Positions 28,084-38,069 are shown, counted from the stretch's first letter. The stretch is 64,000 nt of DNA from Siculibacillus sp. (GCA_030247555.1 JAOTSD010000002.1:79915-143914); one strand, 5' to 3'. Translations and numbers: made by a program. The notes: a model not told the origin generated them from the sequence alone.

Positions 28084-28301
28084 TCGACTACGTATTACGG
28101 CGAGTTAACTGTCGGATCGAGCGACCACATCGTAGACTTCTCATGTATCGGGAGCGGCGGACGGAACGTCTCGCGGAGACCTCGCCCCACACTCCCACCG
28201 AACATCGTCGAAAGATCCGTCGAGCGCCTGCGAGAGGCGGAGGGGCCAGGTCTCTCCGTATGCGGCGAACGTGCGCCGGATCGGGATCGCAGGAGAACAT
28301 C

Positions 28302-28814
28302 ATGACCCTCGGATCGAAACTTCTCACCGCCACCGCCCTCGCGGCGACCGTCGTCGCCATCGCCATCGGACCGACCCTCGCTCAGGGCTGGGGCGGGGGT
28401 CCCGGCGGCGGCATGGGCATGGGCATGGGTCGCGGCATGGGCAACCCCGATGCGCCGTGGCGCACCCGCTTCGAGCAGATCGACGAGAACAAGGACGGCG
28501 TCGTCACCCGCGACGAGTTGCGGGGCCAGGCCACCGGCGTCTTCGCCGCCATGGACGCCGACGGCACCGGCGCGATCAGCCGCGAGGAATACGCCGCCGT
28601 GCGCATGGGGCCGCAACGCGGCAACAACCCGGTGCGGCAGGCGATGATGCAGGATCGCAAGATGGCCCGCTTCGCGCCGATGGACACGAATCACGACGGC
28701 ACGGTGAGCGAGGCGGAGTTCGTCACCCACCACGGCGACGTCCTCTTCGCCGCCATGGACGCGAACCGCGACGGTCGCGTCACGCCGGCCGAATTCCGCC
28801 GCCACGGCTGGTGA
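28302..28814 (+). CDS. Exported EF-hand calcium-binding protein
   Basis: A 170-residue protein with a signal peptide (LTATALAATVVAIAIGPTLAQG), a Gly/Met-rich stretch (GGGMGMGMGRGMG), and four EF-hand loops: DENKDGVVTRDE, DADGTGAISREE, DTNHDGTVSEAE and DANRDGRVTPAE. All four keep the Asp/Asn and final Glu ligands, so calcium binding in the periplasm is likely. The cellular role is unknown. ATG 28302 has CAGGAGAA directly upstream. An A/T-richer stretch at 28090-28145 probably contains its promoter. rpmG follows after 148 bases. Confidence 0.87.
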   Translation: MTLGSKLLTATALAATVVAIAIGPTLAQGWGGGPGGGMGMGMGRGMGNPDAPWRTRFEQIDENKDGVVTRDELRGQATGVFAAMDADGTGAISREEYAAVRMGPQRGNNPVRQAMMQDRKMARFAPMDTNHDGTVSEAEFVTHHGDVLFAAMDANRDGRVTPAEFRRHGW

Positions 28815-28844
28815 GCCCCGACCCGAGAAGCGCCGGCGGCGTCC

Positions 28845-28873
28845 TTGACATCGCCGGCCTCTTCGGTCAATTT
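28845..28873 (+). promoter_or_regulatory. Possible rpmG promoter
   Basis: A perfect TTGACA (28845-28850) lies 113 bases before the rpmG start. With 17-base spacing the -10 would be CAATTT (28868-28873), which matches poorly. The -35 is convincing, the -10 is not. Confidence 0.38.
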
Positions 28874-28962
28874 GCGCCCGACTTCGAGATCGAAGCGCGG
28901 CCCGTGTGGACCTCACGCGGGCCGTCGCGTTGTGAGCAGACGAATACCGGAAGGACCGCGCC

Positions 28963-29130
28963 ATGGCGAAGGCGACCACCATCAAGATCAAGCTCGTGTC
29001 CACCGCCGACACCGGCTACTTCTACGTCACCAAGAAGAACTCCCGCACCATGACGGAGAAGTTCGCGGCGAAGAAGTACGACCCGATCGCGCGCAAGCAC
29101 GTCGAGTTCAAGGAAGCCAAGATCAAGTGA
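28963..29130 (+). CDS. rpmG: 50S ribosomal protein L33
   Basis: A 55-residue ribosomal protein starting [26 protein letters not shown] and ending [11 protein letters not shown]. This is the alphaproteobacterial form without the four zinc-binding cysteines, so it does not depend on zinc. ATG 28963 has GGAAGGA about 10 bases upstream. It is followed by a strong intrinsic terminator. The place near pleD/divK is usual for Hyphomicrobiales. Confidence 0.96.
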   Translation: MAKATTIKIKLVSTADTGYFYVTKKNSRTMTEKFAAKKYDPIARKHVEFKEAKIK

Positions 29131-29165
29131 GGCCACGGCCCACGATCCACGGTCTTCCGCCGAGA

Positions 29166-29188
29166 GCCGCCCGCGAGGGCGGCTTTTT
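29166..29188 (+). terminator. Intrinsic terminator after rpmG
   Basis: A 7-bp GC stem GCCGCCC/GGGCGGC (29166-29172 with 29177-29183) with a GCGA tetraloop is followed directly by five T residues. It lies 36 bases after the rpmG stop. Confidence 0.88.
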
Positions 29189-29307
29189 CGTTGCGGGAAC
29201 CGGCATTCTCGGGAAATCGTCGGCTCGCGGGAACCCCACCCTTCGCAAATGACGGCGAGCGCGCTAGTTTCGCCTCTCGACACGTCCAACTCGGAAATCC
29301 ATCACCC

Positions 29308-29520
29308 ATGCCCGACGTCCGCACCGATACCGGCTTCCGCTCCCTCGTCGAGAAGATTCAAGAGAACGGCGGCGACGACGTGACCGAACGTCGGCCGCCG
29401 CGGCGGCGCCTGACGCTTCCGGGCGGGGGCCGCGAACGCGCGCGCGCGGCGGCCGAGGAACCGTCGACCGCCCTCGCCCCAGATCTTCGGGTCCATCTGT
29501 TGCAGCGACGCTGGCTCTGA
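29308..29520 (+). CDS. Small hypothetical protein (70 residues)
   Basis: A 70-residue frame from ATG 29308, beginning MPDVRTDTGFRSLVEKIQENGG and ending in an Arg/Ala-rich, probably disordered region. I do not recognise a family and there is no clear Shine-Dalgarno sequence. It lies just after the rpmG terminator and converges on the TusE-like gene. It has few rare codons but could still be chance coding in high-GC DNA. Confidence 0.35.
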   Translation: MPDVRTDTGFRSLVEKIQENGGDDVTERRPPRRRLTLPGGGRERARAAAEEPSTALAPDLRVHLLQRRWL

Positions 29521-29626
29521 CCGCTTCGCGCGGGTTCGCGGCGGCGGAACGCGCGTCGTCGCGGAGCCGCCGGGATCGTGCCGAGTGCGACGCCGACGCT
29601 CCGGCCGGCGTCGCGAGGGCTTCGGC

Positions 29627-29962
29627 TCAGTATCCGCCCTTGCGGCGACTCTCCGGCAGTCCGGCGATGCGGCCCGCCTGCTTGGAGGGATCGAGCGGGA
29701 AGAGATCGTAGAGCGAGCGCTGATCGACGTCCTCGCCCCACTTCTCCGACATCGCCTTCATGATGGTGCGGGTGTTGGGCTGGAGCTGGTTTTCCAGCCA
29801 CTCTTCGCGCAGGTAGTTCATGATGTCCCAGTGGCGCGGCGTCAGTTCGATCTGCTCCGCCGCGGCGATGTGCGCGGCCAGCCCCTCGCTCCATTCGCTC
29901 TGATCGACCAGATAGCCGTTGGCGGTGGTCTCGATCTCACGCCCCTCGAATTCGTAAGCCAT
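29627..29962 (-). CDS. TusE/DsrC-like protein lacking all cysteines
   Basis: A 111-residue protein clearly of the TusE/DsrC family: MAYEFEGREIETTANGYL, SEWSEGLAAHIAAAEQIELTPRHWDIMNYLREEW and IMKAMSEKWGED, DPSKQAGRIAGLPES. In TusE and DsrC a penultimate cysteine near the C terminus carries the sulfur. Here the C terminus is RRKGGY and the whole protein has no cysteine, so it cannot relay sulfur by the known mechanism. Cys-free family members have been proposed to be regulatory. ATG 29962 has GAGGAAACGAA upstream. It is a single gene near pleD with a probable promoter at 30052-30081. Confidence 0.88.
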   Translation of the reverse strand: MAYEFEGREIETTANGYLVDQSEWSEGLAAHIAAAEQIELTPRHWDIMNYLREEWLENQLQPNTRTIMKAMSEKWGEDVDQRSLYDLFPLDPSKQAGRIAGLPESRRKGGY

Positions 29963-30051
29963 TTCGTTTCCTCGCATGTCGTTGTCGCCCGCTCGGATGC
30001 GCACGGCCGGACCCGGCGCCGCCGGCCCTGTCGCGGCGAAGCGGAACCTCT

Positions 30052-30081
30052 ACATTAGTATTTGTTCATATTGAGGTTCAA
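30052..30081 (-). promoter_or_regulatory. Possible promoter of the TusE/DsrC-like gene
   Basis: On the minus strand TTGAAC (30076-30081) and TAATGT (30052-30057) are 18 bases apart, in a distinctly A/T-rich patch within GC-rich DNA. It would give a leader of roughly 80 bases to the start at 29962. Confidence 0.4.
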
Positions 30082-30485
30082 TAGGCCGCAGGACGAATCC
30101 ACCGCGGGGCGTACTTCGCGACCCGGAGGCGGGGCGGCGAACCATCGAAGGGCCGACCGCCGGTCGTCGGTGGTCGGCCGGGTGCATGATCCCACGAGGA
30201 GGCCACTCAGGGTCGACACCCGGCCGACACGACCCGACGCATCGGGTGTTTGCGGCGGGCCCGATGCGCGGGCACCGCGAGCCTCCGTGCCATCATCGTC
30301 TCCCGGGGCGGCCGGTGCGACGGTGAACTTCACGGAACGGAAGCGCGAGGAGAACCCTACCGAGCCGCCACGGCCGGGAACAGCTCTCGCCGCTTCCGCC
30401 TCGCCGCTTTCAACGGTCTTGATGAATCGTCAACCTTAATCCGGCCCCGATCCCCCCGCCGCAACGGTGGGCGGATCGACGTGCC
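30082..30485. other. Intergenic region downstream of pleD
   Basis: About 400 bases with no credible gene. An 8-bp inverted repeat GGCCGACC/GGTCGGCC (30151-30158 with 30172-30179) could fold but has no T-run on either strand. I see no promoter or other feature here. Confidence 0.45.
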
Positions 30486-31856
<1,371 letters not shown>

Positions 31857-31881
31857 CACTCAACTCTCGAACGAGGTGCGC

Positions 31882-32253
31882 TCAGGCGTCACCGAGATAG
31901 GACCGCACCGTCTCGAGGAACTTGCCCACCGAGATCGGCTTGGAGATGTAGGCCTCGCAACCGCCCTGGCGGATGCGTTCCTCGTCGCCCTTCATGGCGA
32001 AGGCGGTCACCGCGATCACCGGGATGGACTTGAGGTCGTCGTCCTCCTTCAGCCATTTCGTCACCTCGAGGCCGGAGACCTCGGGCAACTGGATGTCCAT
32101 GAGGATCAGATCGGGACGGTCGGCCCGTGCGATCTCCATCGCGTCGAAGCCGTTGCGGCTCTGCAGCGTCCTGTAGCCGTGCGCCTCCAATAAATCGTGG
32201 AAGAGCTTCATGTTGAGCTCGTTGTCCTCCACGATGAGGACGGTTTTCGCCAT
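31882..32253 (-). CDS. divK: Single-domain cell-cycle response regulator DivK
   Basis: A 123-residue receiver, beginning [18 protein letters not shown]. Asp53 ([11 protein letters not shown]) is the phospho-acceptor, with Thr in AVTAFAM and Lys in YISKPISV. In Caulobacter and Hyphomicrobiales DivK links the kinases DivJ and PleC to the CtrA pathway; here this is inferred from near-identity of motifs and from the pleD neighbour. The true start is ATG 32253, after GGAAGGTGTG; the longer frame upstream is non-coding. It is divergent from the DUF3572 gene, with a perfect palindrome in between. Confidence 0.94.
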   Translation of the reverse strand: MAKTVLIVEDNELNMKLFHDLLEAHGYRTLQSRNGFDAMEIARADRPDLILMDIQLPEVSGLEVTKWLKEDDDLKSIPVIAVTAFAMKGDEERIRQGGCEAYISKPISVGKFLETVRSYLGDA

Positions 32254-32340
32254 CACACCTTCCCCCGACCACGACCCCGTGATCGCCCCGTCGAATTCGG
32301 CAGTTGCCGCATCCTCATTCGGGTTCGACACTAGCATCGA

Positions 32341-32357
32341 TTCCTTTCCGAAAGGAA
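32341..32357. promoter_or_regulatory. Perfect palindrome between divK and DUF3572
   Basis: TTCCTTTCCGAAAGGAA consists of 7-bp perfect arms around CCG. It lies in the 131-base divergent gap, 28 bases before the DUF3572 start and 88 bases before divK. It could be a dimeric regulator site serving both genes. No known consensus is matched. Confidence 0.35.
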
Positions 32358-32384
32358 AAGGGGGCCGAAAAGGCGGGTTTCGCG

Positions 32385-32675
32385 ATGTATACACGCTCTG
32401 CTCGTACCAGCCGCGAAGACGCCGAGGCGCTCGCCGTCGACGCCCTGACCTTCCTCGCCGAGGACCCCGAGACCCTCGGCCGCTTTCTCGGCGCGACCGG
32501 TCTCGGCCCGGAGACGCTACGCGCCGCGGCCGGCGAACCGGGCTTCCTCGCCGCCGTCCTCGAGCATCTCATGGGCGACGAGACGCTGCTCCTCGTCTTC
32601 GCCGAACGCCGGCGCATCCGCCCCACCATGATCGCCGCCGCCCGTCACACCCTCGATCCCGTGTCCGAGCGATGA
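32385..32675 (+). CDS. DUF3572 domain-containing protein
   Basis: A 96-residue helical protein: [37 protein letters not shown] matches DUF3572, a small family restricted to Alphaproteobacteria and often beside divK or dinB. No catalytic motif is seen and the function is unknown. Its TGA overlaps the ATG of the following HAD-like gene (ATGA), suggesting translational coupling. The ribosome-binding site is weak. Confidence 0.85.
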   Translation: MYTRSARTSREDAEALAVDALTFLAEDPETLGRFLGATGLGPETLRAAAGEPGFLAAVLEHLMGDETLLLVFAERRRIRPTMIAAARHTLDPVSER

Positions 32676-33348
32676 GCGACCTGTCGCCGGTCGCCCGCGA
32701 CGCCCTCGACCGACTCGATCTCGGCGCTCGCCCGCTCCTCGTCGTCGACGTCGACGAGGAGCGGGCGAGCGCTTCGTCTCCCACCTCGAAGCCTTCATCG
32801 GCCGGCAGGGCTACCGTCTGGAGGTGCGCTCCTTCGGCATCACCGGCAACGTCTCGCGCCTCGGCTCCTGCCGCGCCGTGCCGGCCCCGGAGGTGGCGGC
32901 GCTGATCGCCGGTTTCTTCGCGGCCCACGTCCACGATCAGGAACCGGTTCCCGGCGCCGCGGCGGTGCTCGCCCACCTCGCCGCTCACCTCGACGTGGTG
33001 CTGCTCACCAACGTCCCGGCCGAGCACGCCGAAAGGCGCGCCGCCCGCCTCGCCCAGCTCGGGATGGACTACCCGGTCGTCGCCAACGAAGGCCCCAAGG
33101 GTCCGGCGGTGGCCCGGATGGCCGGCCGAGCGGCCGGGCCCCTGTTCTTCGTAGACGACGGGCCGACGAACCTCGCCTCGGTGCGTGACGCCGGCGTCGA
33201 GGCGCGCCTCGTCCATTTCGTCGACGACCCGCGCTACTTCCGCCTCGCTCCCGACGTCCCGGGCACATGGCTGAAGACCCGCGACTGGGCGGAAGTGGCG
33301 AGGCGGATCGAGGCGGAAATGGGAGCGGAGAGCGAGGCCGAGACGTGA
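32672..33348 (+). pseudogene. HAD-like hydrolase gene split by a frameshift
   Basis: The first part, from ATG 32672, reads [29 protein letters not shown] and includes the HAD nucleophile motif DVDE. Continuation of the protein (FVSHLEAFIGRQGYRLEV, then LLTNVPAEHAERRA and LFFVDDGPTNLASV) is in a different frame and runs to 33348. The change of frame falls between about 32757 and 32776 and fits loss of one base (or gain of two). Neither half alone has all HAD motifs. It may be a true pseudogene, a sequencing error in a G-rich spot, or a programmed frameshift. If repaired it would be about 225 residues. It overlaps the DUF3572 stop. Confidence 0.72.
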
Positions 33349-33450
33349 TTCGGCCGCGATCCATCGCGATCGGGAGCGGCCCCGGGCATGTCCGGCGCGG
33401 CTCCGCCGGTCGATCACGCCCGATCGGCCTCCGCCGGGACCCATGGCCGA

Positions 33451-34350
33451 TCAGCTCGACAGACGAGGCTTGTGGGTTTTCGAGGGACCGATCGTACAGG
33501 TCATGTTGTAGACGAAGTCGAGGAAATTGGTGTCGCCTCCGTCCTCGACGTTGGAAGTCGCCCCACCCGAAGTATTGCAACTCCCCGTCGTGCGGATCCA
33601 AGTCGATGCGTTGGCCGCATCGCTGTACTTCGTGATCGGGTTCACCAACTTGCCCGTATAGGTGAGATCCTCGTAGATCACCAGCCCGACACCGTAGGTC
33701 TCGTAGGGACCGACGGTGATTGTCTTCGTGACGCCCGCCGATGGGGTCAGCGTCTTGGTGCCGACACCGTTCTTGTAGGTGTAACGATAGGTCAGGACGG
33801 TCGATTGGCTGTTGATCGCCCCGTTGGCACCACGAGTGAAGAGGAAGACGTCCTTCGAATAGGCCCCCTGGGCCGACACCGATTTGAAGGTGGCGCTGGC
33901 GAGCACCTGGGGAACCGGAACGGCTTTCGATGTCGCCGCGATCTCCAGCGTCTGGACGCCGATGATGGCGCTGAAGGTGGTCGTGATCGAGACTTTGGCC
34001 GTGCCGACGATGTTCTCACCGCTCGTCGAGAACGAGAGATTCGACACCGTCGCCTCCGGGTTGGAGAAGTTCGCGTTGAAGACCGAGGTGGAGAGCACGC
34101 TGTCGAGTTTCCCCGTCGCGGCACTCGCCAAGGTCGCGGCGTCGAGCGCCTGTTGGACCCCGGCGCGGCCGCGAGCCATCCGGTCGTAATCGACGACCAT
34201 ACCGAGGGCGATGACGAAGGGGACCGAAGCGAAAGCCGCCACCATCCCGAGGTTCCCGCCTCGATCCTCGAACAGATCCCGCAGACGCCGAACGGGATTT
34301 CCCGTCCCCGCGACACGCGACATCGAATGGTGCTCGTCTTTCTCGTTCAT
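33451..34350 (-). CDS. TadE/TadG-like pilus-assembly family protein
   Basis: A 299-residue protein. After about 30 residues comes RGGNLGMVAAFASVPFVIALGMVVDYDRMARGRAGVQQALDAATLASA, described by positions 31-78, the TadG-type N-terminal anchor: a short cytoplasmic part, one membrane span, then the external QxALDAAxLA helix. The external domain is Ser/Thr-rich beta-like sequence with two cysteines in its last 60 residues. It has no von Willebrand domain motif that I can see. Other tad genes are absent here. Base composition is less GC-rich than its neighbours, hinting at transfer. A CtrA-like site lies 54-68 bases upstream. An internal ATG at 34323 is another possible start. Confidence 0.72.
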   Translation of the reverse strand: MNEKDEHHSMSRVAGTGNPVRRLRDLFEDRGGNLGMVAAFASVPFVIALGMVVDYDRMARGRAGVQQALDAATLASAATGKLDSVLSTSVFNANFSNPEATVSNLSFSTSGENIVGTAKVSITTTFSAIIGVQTLEIAATSKAVPVPQVLASATFKSVSAQGAYSKDVFLFTRGANGAINSQSTVLTYRYTYKNGVGTKTLTPSAGVTKTITVGPYETYGVGLVIYEDLTYTGKLVNPITKYSDAANASTWIRTTGSCNTSGGATSNVEDGGDTNFLDFVYNMTCTIGPSKTHKPRLSS

Positions 34351-34403
34351 CGAAGGTGTCCGGATGGATCACATGACCGTACGGTAGAATCCCACAGGGG
34401 TGA

Positions 34404-34418
34404 TTAAGGCCACGTTGA
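34404..34418. promoter_or_regulatory. CtrA-like site upstream of the TadG-like gene
   Basis: TTAA (34404-34407), seven bases, TTGA (34415-34418): one mismatch from the TTAA-N7-TTAA CtrA consensus. It lies 54 bases before the start of the minus-strand TadG-like gene, in an otherwise GC-rich gap. Pilus genes are CtrA targets in Caulobacter. One site by eye is weak evidence. Confidence 0.35.
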
Positions 34419-34584
34419 TCCGACACCGAACGATGATCGCGCCCGCCGCCGCCATGAGGATGGCGTTCTCGCCGGCATCGGCCCCCGGGCGACCGGTTTC
34501 GAGGACGCTCGGCCGTGAAGGTCGCGGTGGAAGCGATCGAGGGGGCATCGCTCGCGCCGTCTCCCGGCGCTATCATCGTCGCCG

Positions 34585-35952
34585 ATGAGCGATACCCTCG
34601 CCCCTGCCCCGGTGCCGCGCCCGAAGGCGTTCTGCCGCGACTGCTTCACCGCCGTCCGGCCGAGGGCGGCGCGCTGTCCGAAATGCGGCGGCCCGCGTCT
34701 CCTCGCCCACCCCGAACTCCCCGATCTCGCCCTCGCCCACATCGACTGCGACGCCTTCTACGCCTCGGTGGAGAAGCGCGACGACCCGTCCCTGCGCGAC
34801 AAGCCGGTGATCGTCGGCGGGGGCAAGCGCGGCGTCGTCTCCACCGCCTGCTACATCGCCCGCATCCACGGCGTGAAGTCGGCGATGCCGATGTGGCAGG
34901 CGTTGGAGCGCTGCCCCCAAGCGGTGGTCATCCGGCCGAACATGGAGAAATACACCCGTGTCGGTCGCGAGATCCGCGCCCTGATGTTCGAGCTCACCCC
35001 GCTCGTCGAACCTCTGTCGATCGACGAGGCCTTCCTCGACCTCTCCGGCACCGAGCTTCTCCACCATGGACCGCCGGCGATGACGCTGGCCCGCTTCGCT
35101 CGGCGCATCGAGACGGAACTCGGCCTCTCGGTCTCGGTCGGCCTCTCCCACAACAAGTTCCTCGCCAAGATCGCCTCCGACCTCGACAAGCCGCGCGGCT
35201 TCTCGGTCATCGGCCGCATCGAGACCCTCGACTTCCTCGCCCCCCGTCCGGTCTCGACCATCTGGGGCGTCGGCAGGGCGACCGCCGCGGCGCTGGAGGC
35301 CGAGGGCCTGCGCACCGTCGCCGACCTCCGCAAGGCCGACGAAGGCCGCCTGATGCGCCGCTTCGGCGTCCTCGGCCGGCGCCTGCGCCAACTCGCCTTC
35401 GGCGAAGACGCCCGCGTCGTCGAGCCCGATCAGGAGATCAAATCGATCTCCAATGAACTGACGCTGGAGACCGACGTCTCCGACCCGCGCGAACTGGAGA
35501 AGATCCTGTTCCGGCTCGCCACCAAGGTCTCCGGCCGACTCAAGGCGCACGCCATCGGCGGCTGGACGGTGCAACTGAAGCTCAAGACGCCCGACTTCAA
35601 GGGTCTGACCCGCGCCCGCCGCCTCGCCGATCCGACGGCGCTCGCCGACCGCATCTTCCGCACCGGCCTCGACCTCCTGACGAAGGAGTGCGACGGCCGC
35701 CGCTTCCGCCTGATCGGCATCGGCGTCTCCGACCTCGTGCCGATCGATTTCTGCGATCCGCCCGACCTCGTCGACGAGAACGCCGGCCGTCGTGCCCGCG
35801 CGGAGGCGGCGATCGACGACCTGCGTCGCCGCTTCGGATCCGACATCGTCGAACAGGGTCTGGTCTTCACCCCTCGCCCGAGAGCCGCGACGAAGCCGGC
35901 CGCGCGGAGTGATGCCGCCGAGCCGGACGGCGACGGCGAGGGCGAGGCGTGA
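34585..35952 (+). CDS. dinB: DNA polymerase IV (Y-family)
   Basis: A 455-residue translesion polymerase. It begins with a zinc-ribbon-like segment (CRDCF and [10 protein letters not shown], residues 13-38), an extension typical of alphaproteobacterial DinB. The palm starts [25 protein letters not shown]. The catalytic [11 protein letters not shown], the helix-hairpin-helix [15 protein letters not shown] and the little-finger domain are all intact. The C-terminal tail lacks a clear QLxLF beta-clamp motif. No LexA box is obvious upstream. It is convergent with DUF1489 and divergent from the TadG-like gene. Confidence 0.95.
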   Translation: MSDTLAPAPVPRPKAFCRDCFTAVRPRAARCPKCGGPRLLAHPELPDLALAHIDCDAFYASVEKRDDPSLRDKPVIVGGGKRGVVSTACYIARIHGVKSAMPMWQALERCPQAVVIRPNMEKYTRVGREIRALMFELTPLVEPLSIDEAFLDLSGTELLHHGPPAMTLARFARRIETELGLSVSVGLSHNKFLAKIASDLDKPRGFSVIGRIETLDFLAPRPVSTIWGVGRATAAALEAEGLRTVADLRKADEGRLMRRFGVLGRRLRQLAFGEDARVVEPDQEIKSISNELTLETDVSDPRELEKILFRLATKVSGRLKAHAIGGWTVQLKLKTPDFKGLTRARRLADPTALADRIFRTGLDLLTKECDGRRFRLIGIGVSDLVPIDFCDPPDLVDENAGRRARAEAAIDDLRRRFGSDIVEQGLVFTPRPRAATKPAARSDAAEPDGDGEGEA

Positions 35953-35971
35953 CGACCTCGGGCCGGTCCCT

Positions 35972-36403
35972 TCAGAGCAGCCCCAGCCCCGCCAACTCGC
36001 GCAGGAACTCCACCGGCAGATCGGCGACCGCCTCGCTTCTCAGATCGCGCGGCGATGCCTCGGCGTCGAGATAGCGCCAGCCCTGAAACGGCCGATGGGG
36101 CCGCGACTCGACCTCGATCAATTCGCCGGAGAGCACGATGTCGCAATGCGGCACCCCGGCCGCGTCCTTCACCGCGCGCAATGCGAGGATCTCTTCGCGA
36201 ACCCGGATCTGCCCCTTGATCACCCAATAGAGCGAACCGCCCGGCACGATCTCGTCGATCCGCTTGGGCATCATCCGGGTGCGATGGACATGGACCGGTT
36301 CGAGCCCGCGCCGCTTCTTCTCGGCGATGGTCGCGCCGATCCAGTGGGCGAGATCGTCGATGCCGTCGCAACCGACGCAGAGTTTGATCAGGTTGAGTGC
36401 CAT
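35972..36403 (-). CDS. DUF1489 family protein
   Basis: A 143-residue protein: MALNLIKLCVGCDGIDDLAHWI, VHVHRTRMMPKRIDEIVPGGSLYWVIKG and FQGWRYLDAEASPRDL fit DUF1489, an alphaproteobacterial family of unknown function with an RNA-binding-like look. Full length, clean start at ATG 36403. It sits convergent to dinB, 20 bases apart, and 96 bases downstream of the GST gene on the same strand. Confidence 0.88.
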   Translation of the reverse strand: MALNLIKLCVGCDGIDDLAHWIGATIAEKKRRGLEPVHVHRTRMMPKRIDEIVPGGSLYWVIKGQIRVREEILALRAVKDAAGVPHCDIVLSGELIEVESRPHRPFQGWRYLDAEASPRDLRSEAVADLPVEFLRELAGLGLL

Positions 36404-36498
36404 CGACGTCCCGGGCGAAGAGCGCTTGCGCCGACGATCCTACCCCGCCCGCCGCGGCCGGACCACCGCCGGCGCCCGATGGTCCACCGCCGATCGCC

Positions 36499-37158
36499 TC
36501 ACGCCTCGACCTCGTCCGCCGCCACGATCTCGGTTTCGGCGTCCGCCCCCGCCTTCCAGGCGAGGAAGGCGGGCAGCGTCAGCACCGCGTCCATGTAGGC
36601 CCGTGTGTCGGCCGCCACCGGCCAGGAATAGGTGTCGAGCCGCGTCACCACCGGCGCGAACATGGCGTCTGCCGCGGTGAACGCGCCGAAGAGGAACGGC
36701 CCCTCCGCCCCGAACCGGGCTCGCGCGTCGCGCCAGGCGGCGACGATGCGGGTGACGTCGGCCGCCGCCGCCGGACCGCGGTCCTTGAAGGCGAAGCGGC
36801 GCCGAAGGTTCATCGGGCAGGCCGCGCGCAACCCGGTGAAGCCGGCGTGCATCTCGTTGGAAAGAGCCCGGGCGAGCGCCCGCGCCGCCCTATCCCGAGG
36901 CCAGATCGCCAGATCTGGGAAACTCTCTGCGAGAAATTCGACGATGGCCAGGGTCTCGTGGACATGGATGTCGCCGTCGACGAGGCACGGCACCTTGCCC
37001 GAGGCCGAATACCTCATCACCGTCGGCTTGAAATCAGGCGTGTCGAGCAACACCGGTACCTCCTCGAAGGGGATGCCGAAATGGGTCATCAGCAACCACG
37101 GCCGGAGCGACCACGACGAATAGCGCTTGTTGCCGATGACGAGCTTCAGGACGGTCAT
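36499..37158 (-). CDS. Glutathione S-transferase family protein
   Basis: A 219-residue GST. The N-terminal domain begins MTVLKLVIGNKRYSSWSLRPWLLMTHFGIPFEE; the catalytic serine is probably in RYSSWS, and VHETLAIVEFLAE completes the glutathione site. The helical domain has GAFTAADAMFAPVVTRL. This matches the group often annotated as YfcF/zeta-like GSTs; the substrate is unknown. ATG 37158 has GGGGAGAAG upstream, so the longer frame is not used. Distinct from the GST at 24420. Confidence 0.88.
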   Translation of the reverse strand: MTVLKLVIGNKRYSSWSLRPWLLMTHFGIPFEEVPVLLDTPDFKPTVMRYSASGKVPCLVDGDIHVHETLAIVEFLAESFPDLAIWPRDRAARALARALSNEMHAGFTGLRAACPMNLRRRFAFKDRGPAAAADVTRIVAAWRDARARFGAEGPFLFGAFTAADAMFAPVVTRLDTYSWPVAADTRAYMDAVLTLPAFLAWKAGADAETEIVAADEVEA

Positions 37159-37345
37159 GCCGCTTCTCCCCTCGGGTTCGGTCGGCGACGACGCTGGCAC
37201 CGTCGCCCGCCTCCGTCCAACCGATTTTTCTGATGGGGTGCGTCAACCGCTTTGAAGCGACACCGCGATCGCGATCCGGCCGCGCCACCGCAACGCGCGA
37301 CCGGCCCGCCTTCCCGGCGCCGAACTTTCGTATTAACGAGGAGAA

Positions 37346-38053
37346 ATGACCCCCTTCAGTTCCTTGGATCTCATCGCTCTCGTCTGGTTCGTCGTCGCCT
37401 GGGGCGGCTTCGGCGTCATCGTCGATCTGACCCGCATCGGCGGCCCGTCGCTGTCGCGCCTGATGAACGTCGAACGCCGGCGCTGGATGCGCGAGATGGC
37501 CGCCCGTGAGGTGCGCATCGTCGACACCGCGATCATGGCGAGCCTGCAGAACGGCACCGCCTTCTTCGCCTCGACCTCGTTGATCGCGCTCGGCGGCGCC
37601 TTCACCCTGCTCAACCAGACCGACCGGATGATGGCGATCTTCCGCGATCTGCCCTTCCACATCGTCCCGACCGCCGGCGAGCTCGAGATCAAGATCGCCA
37701 TGCTGGTGGTGATCTACGGCTACGCCTTCTTCAAGTTCGGCTGGGCCTACCGTCTGTTCAACTACTCGGCCGTGCTGATCGGCGCGGTGCCCGCCGCCGA
37801 CCATCCGGACGCGGCGGCGCGCGAACGGGCGATCGAGCGGGCCGCCGAGATGCAGATCGACGCCGGCCAGCACTTCCATTGGGGGCTCCGGGCGCTGTTC
37901 TTCTCGCTCGGCCTCTTCGGCTGGTTCATCGACGCGCGCGTCTTCCTCGCCACCACCACCTTCATCCTCGCCGTACTGGTGCGGCGCCAATACCTGTCGA
38001 AGGCGCGGACGGCGCTCCTGAAATCGGCGATGGCGGAAGACAACGCCGGCTGA
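37346..38053 (+). CDS. DUF599 family membrane protein
   Basis: A 235-residue integral membrane protein with four hydrophobic segments: near residues 8-28, 75-95, 115-135 and 185-220. Motifs FGVIVDLTRIG, LMNVERRRWMREMAARE and HWGLRALFFSLGLFGWFIDAR match DUF599, a family of unknown function found in Proteobacteria and plants. ATG 37346 follows AACGAGGAGAA. It stands as a single gene, convergent with the YdcF-like gene 16 bases away. Confidence 0.88.
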   Translation: MTPFSSLDLIALVWFVVAWGGFGVIVDLTRIGGPSLSRLMNVERRRWMREMAAREVRIVDTAIMASLQNGTAFFASTSLIALGGAFTLLNQTDRMMAIFRDLPFHIVPTAGELEIKIAMLVVIYGYAFFKFGWAYRLFNYSAVLIGAVPAADHPDAAARERAIERAAEMQIDAGQHFHWGLRALFFSLGLFGWFIDARVFLATTTFILAVLVRRQYLSKARTALLKSAMAEDNAG

Positions 38054-38069
38054 TCGCCCCGGCGGGCCG

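Noticed and set aside
30151..30179. Terminator hairpin downstream of pleD
   Set aside because: The 8-bp inverted repeat is more than 300 bases from the pleD stop and has no T-run on either strand.
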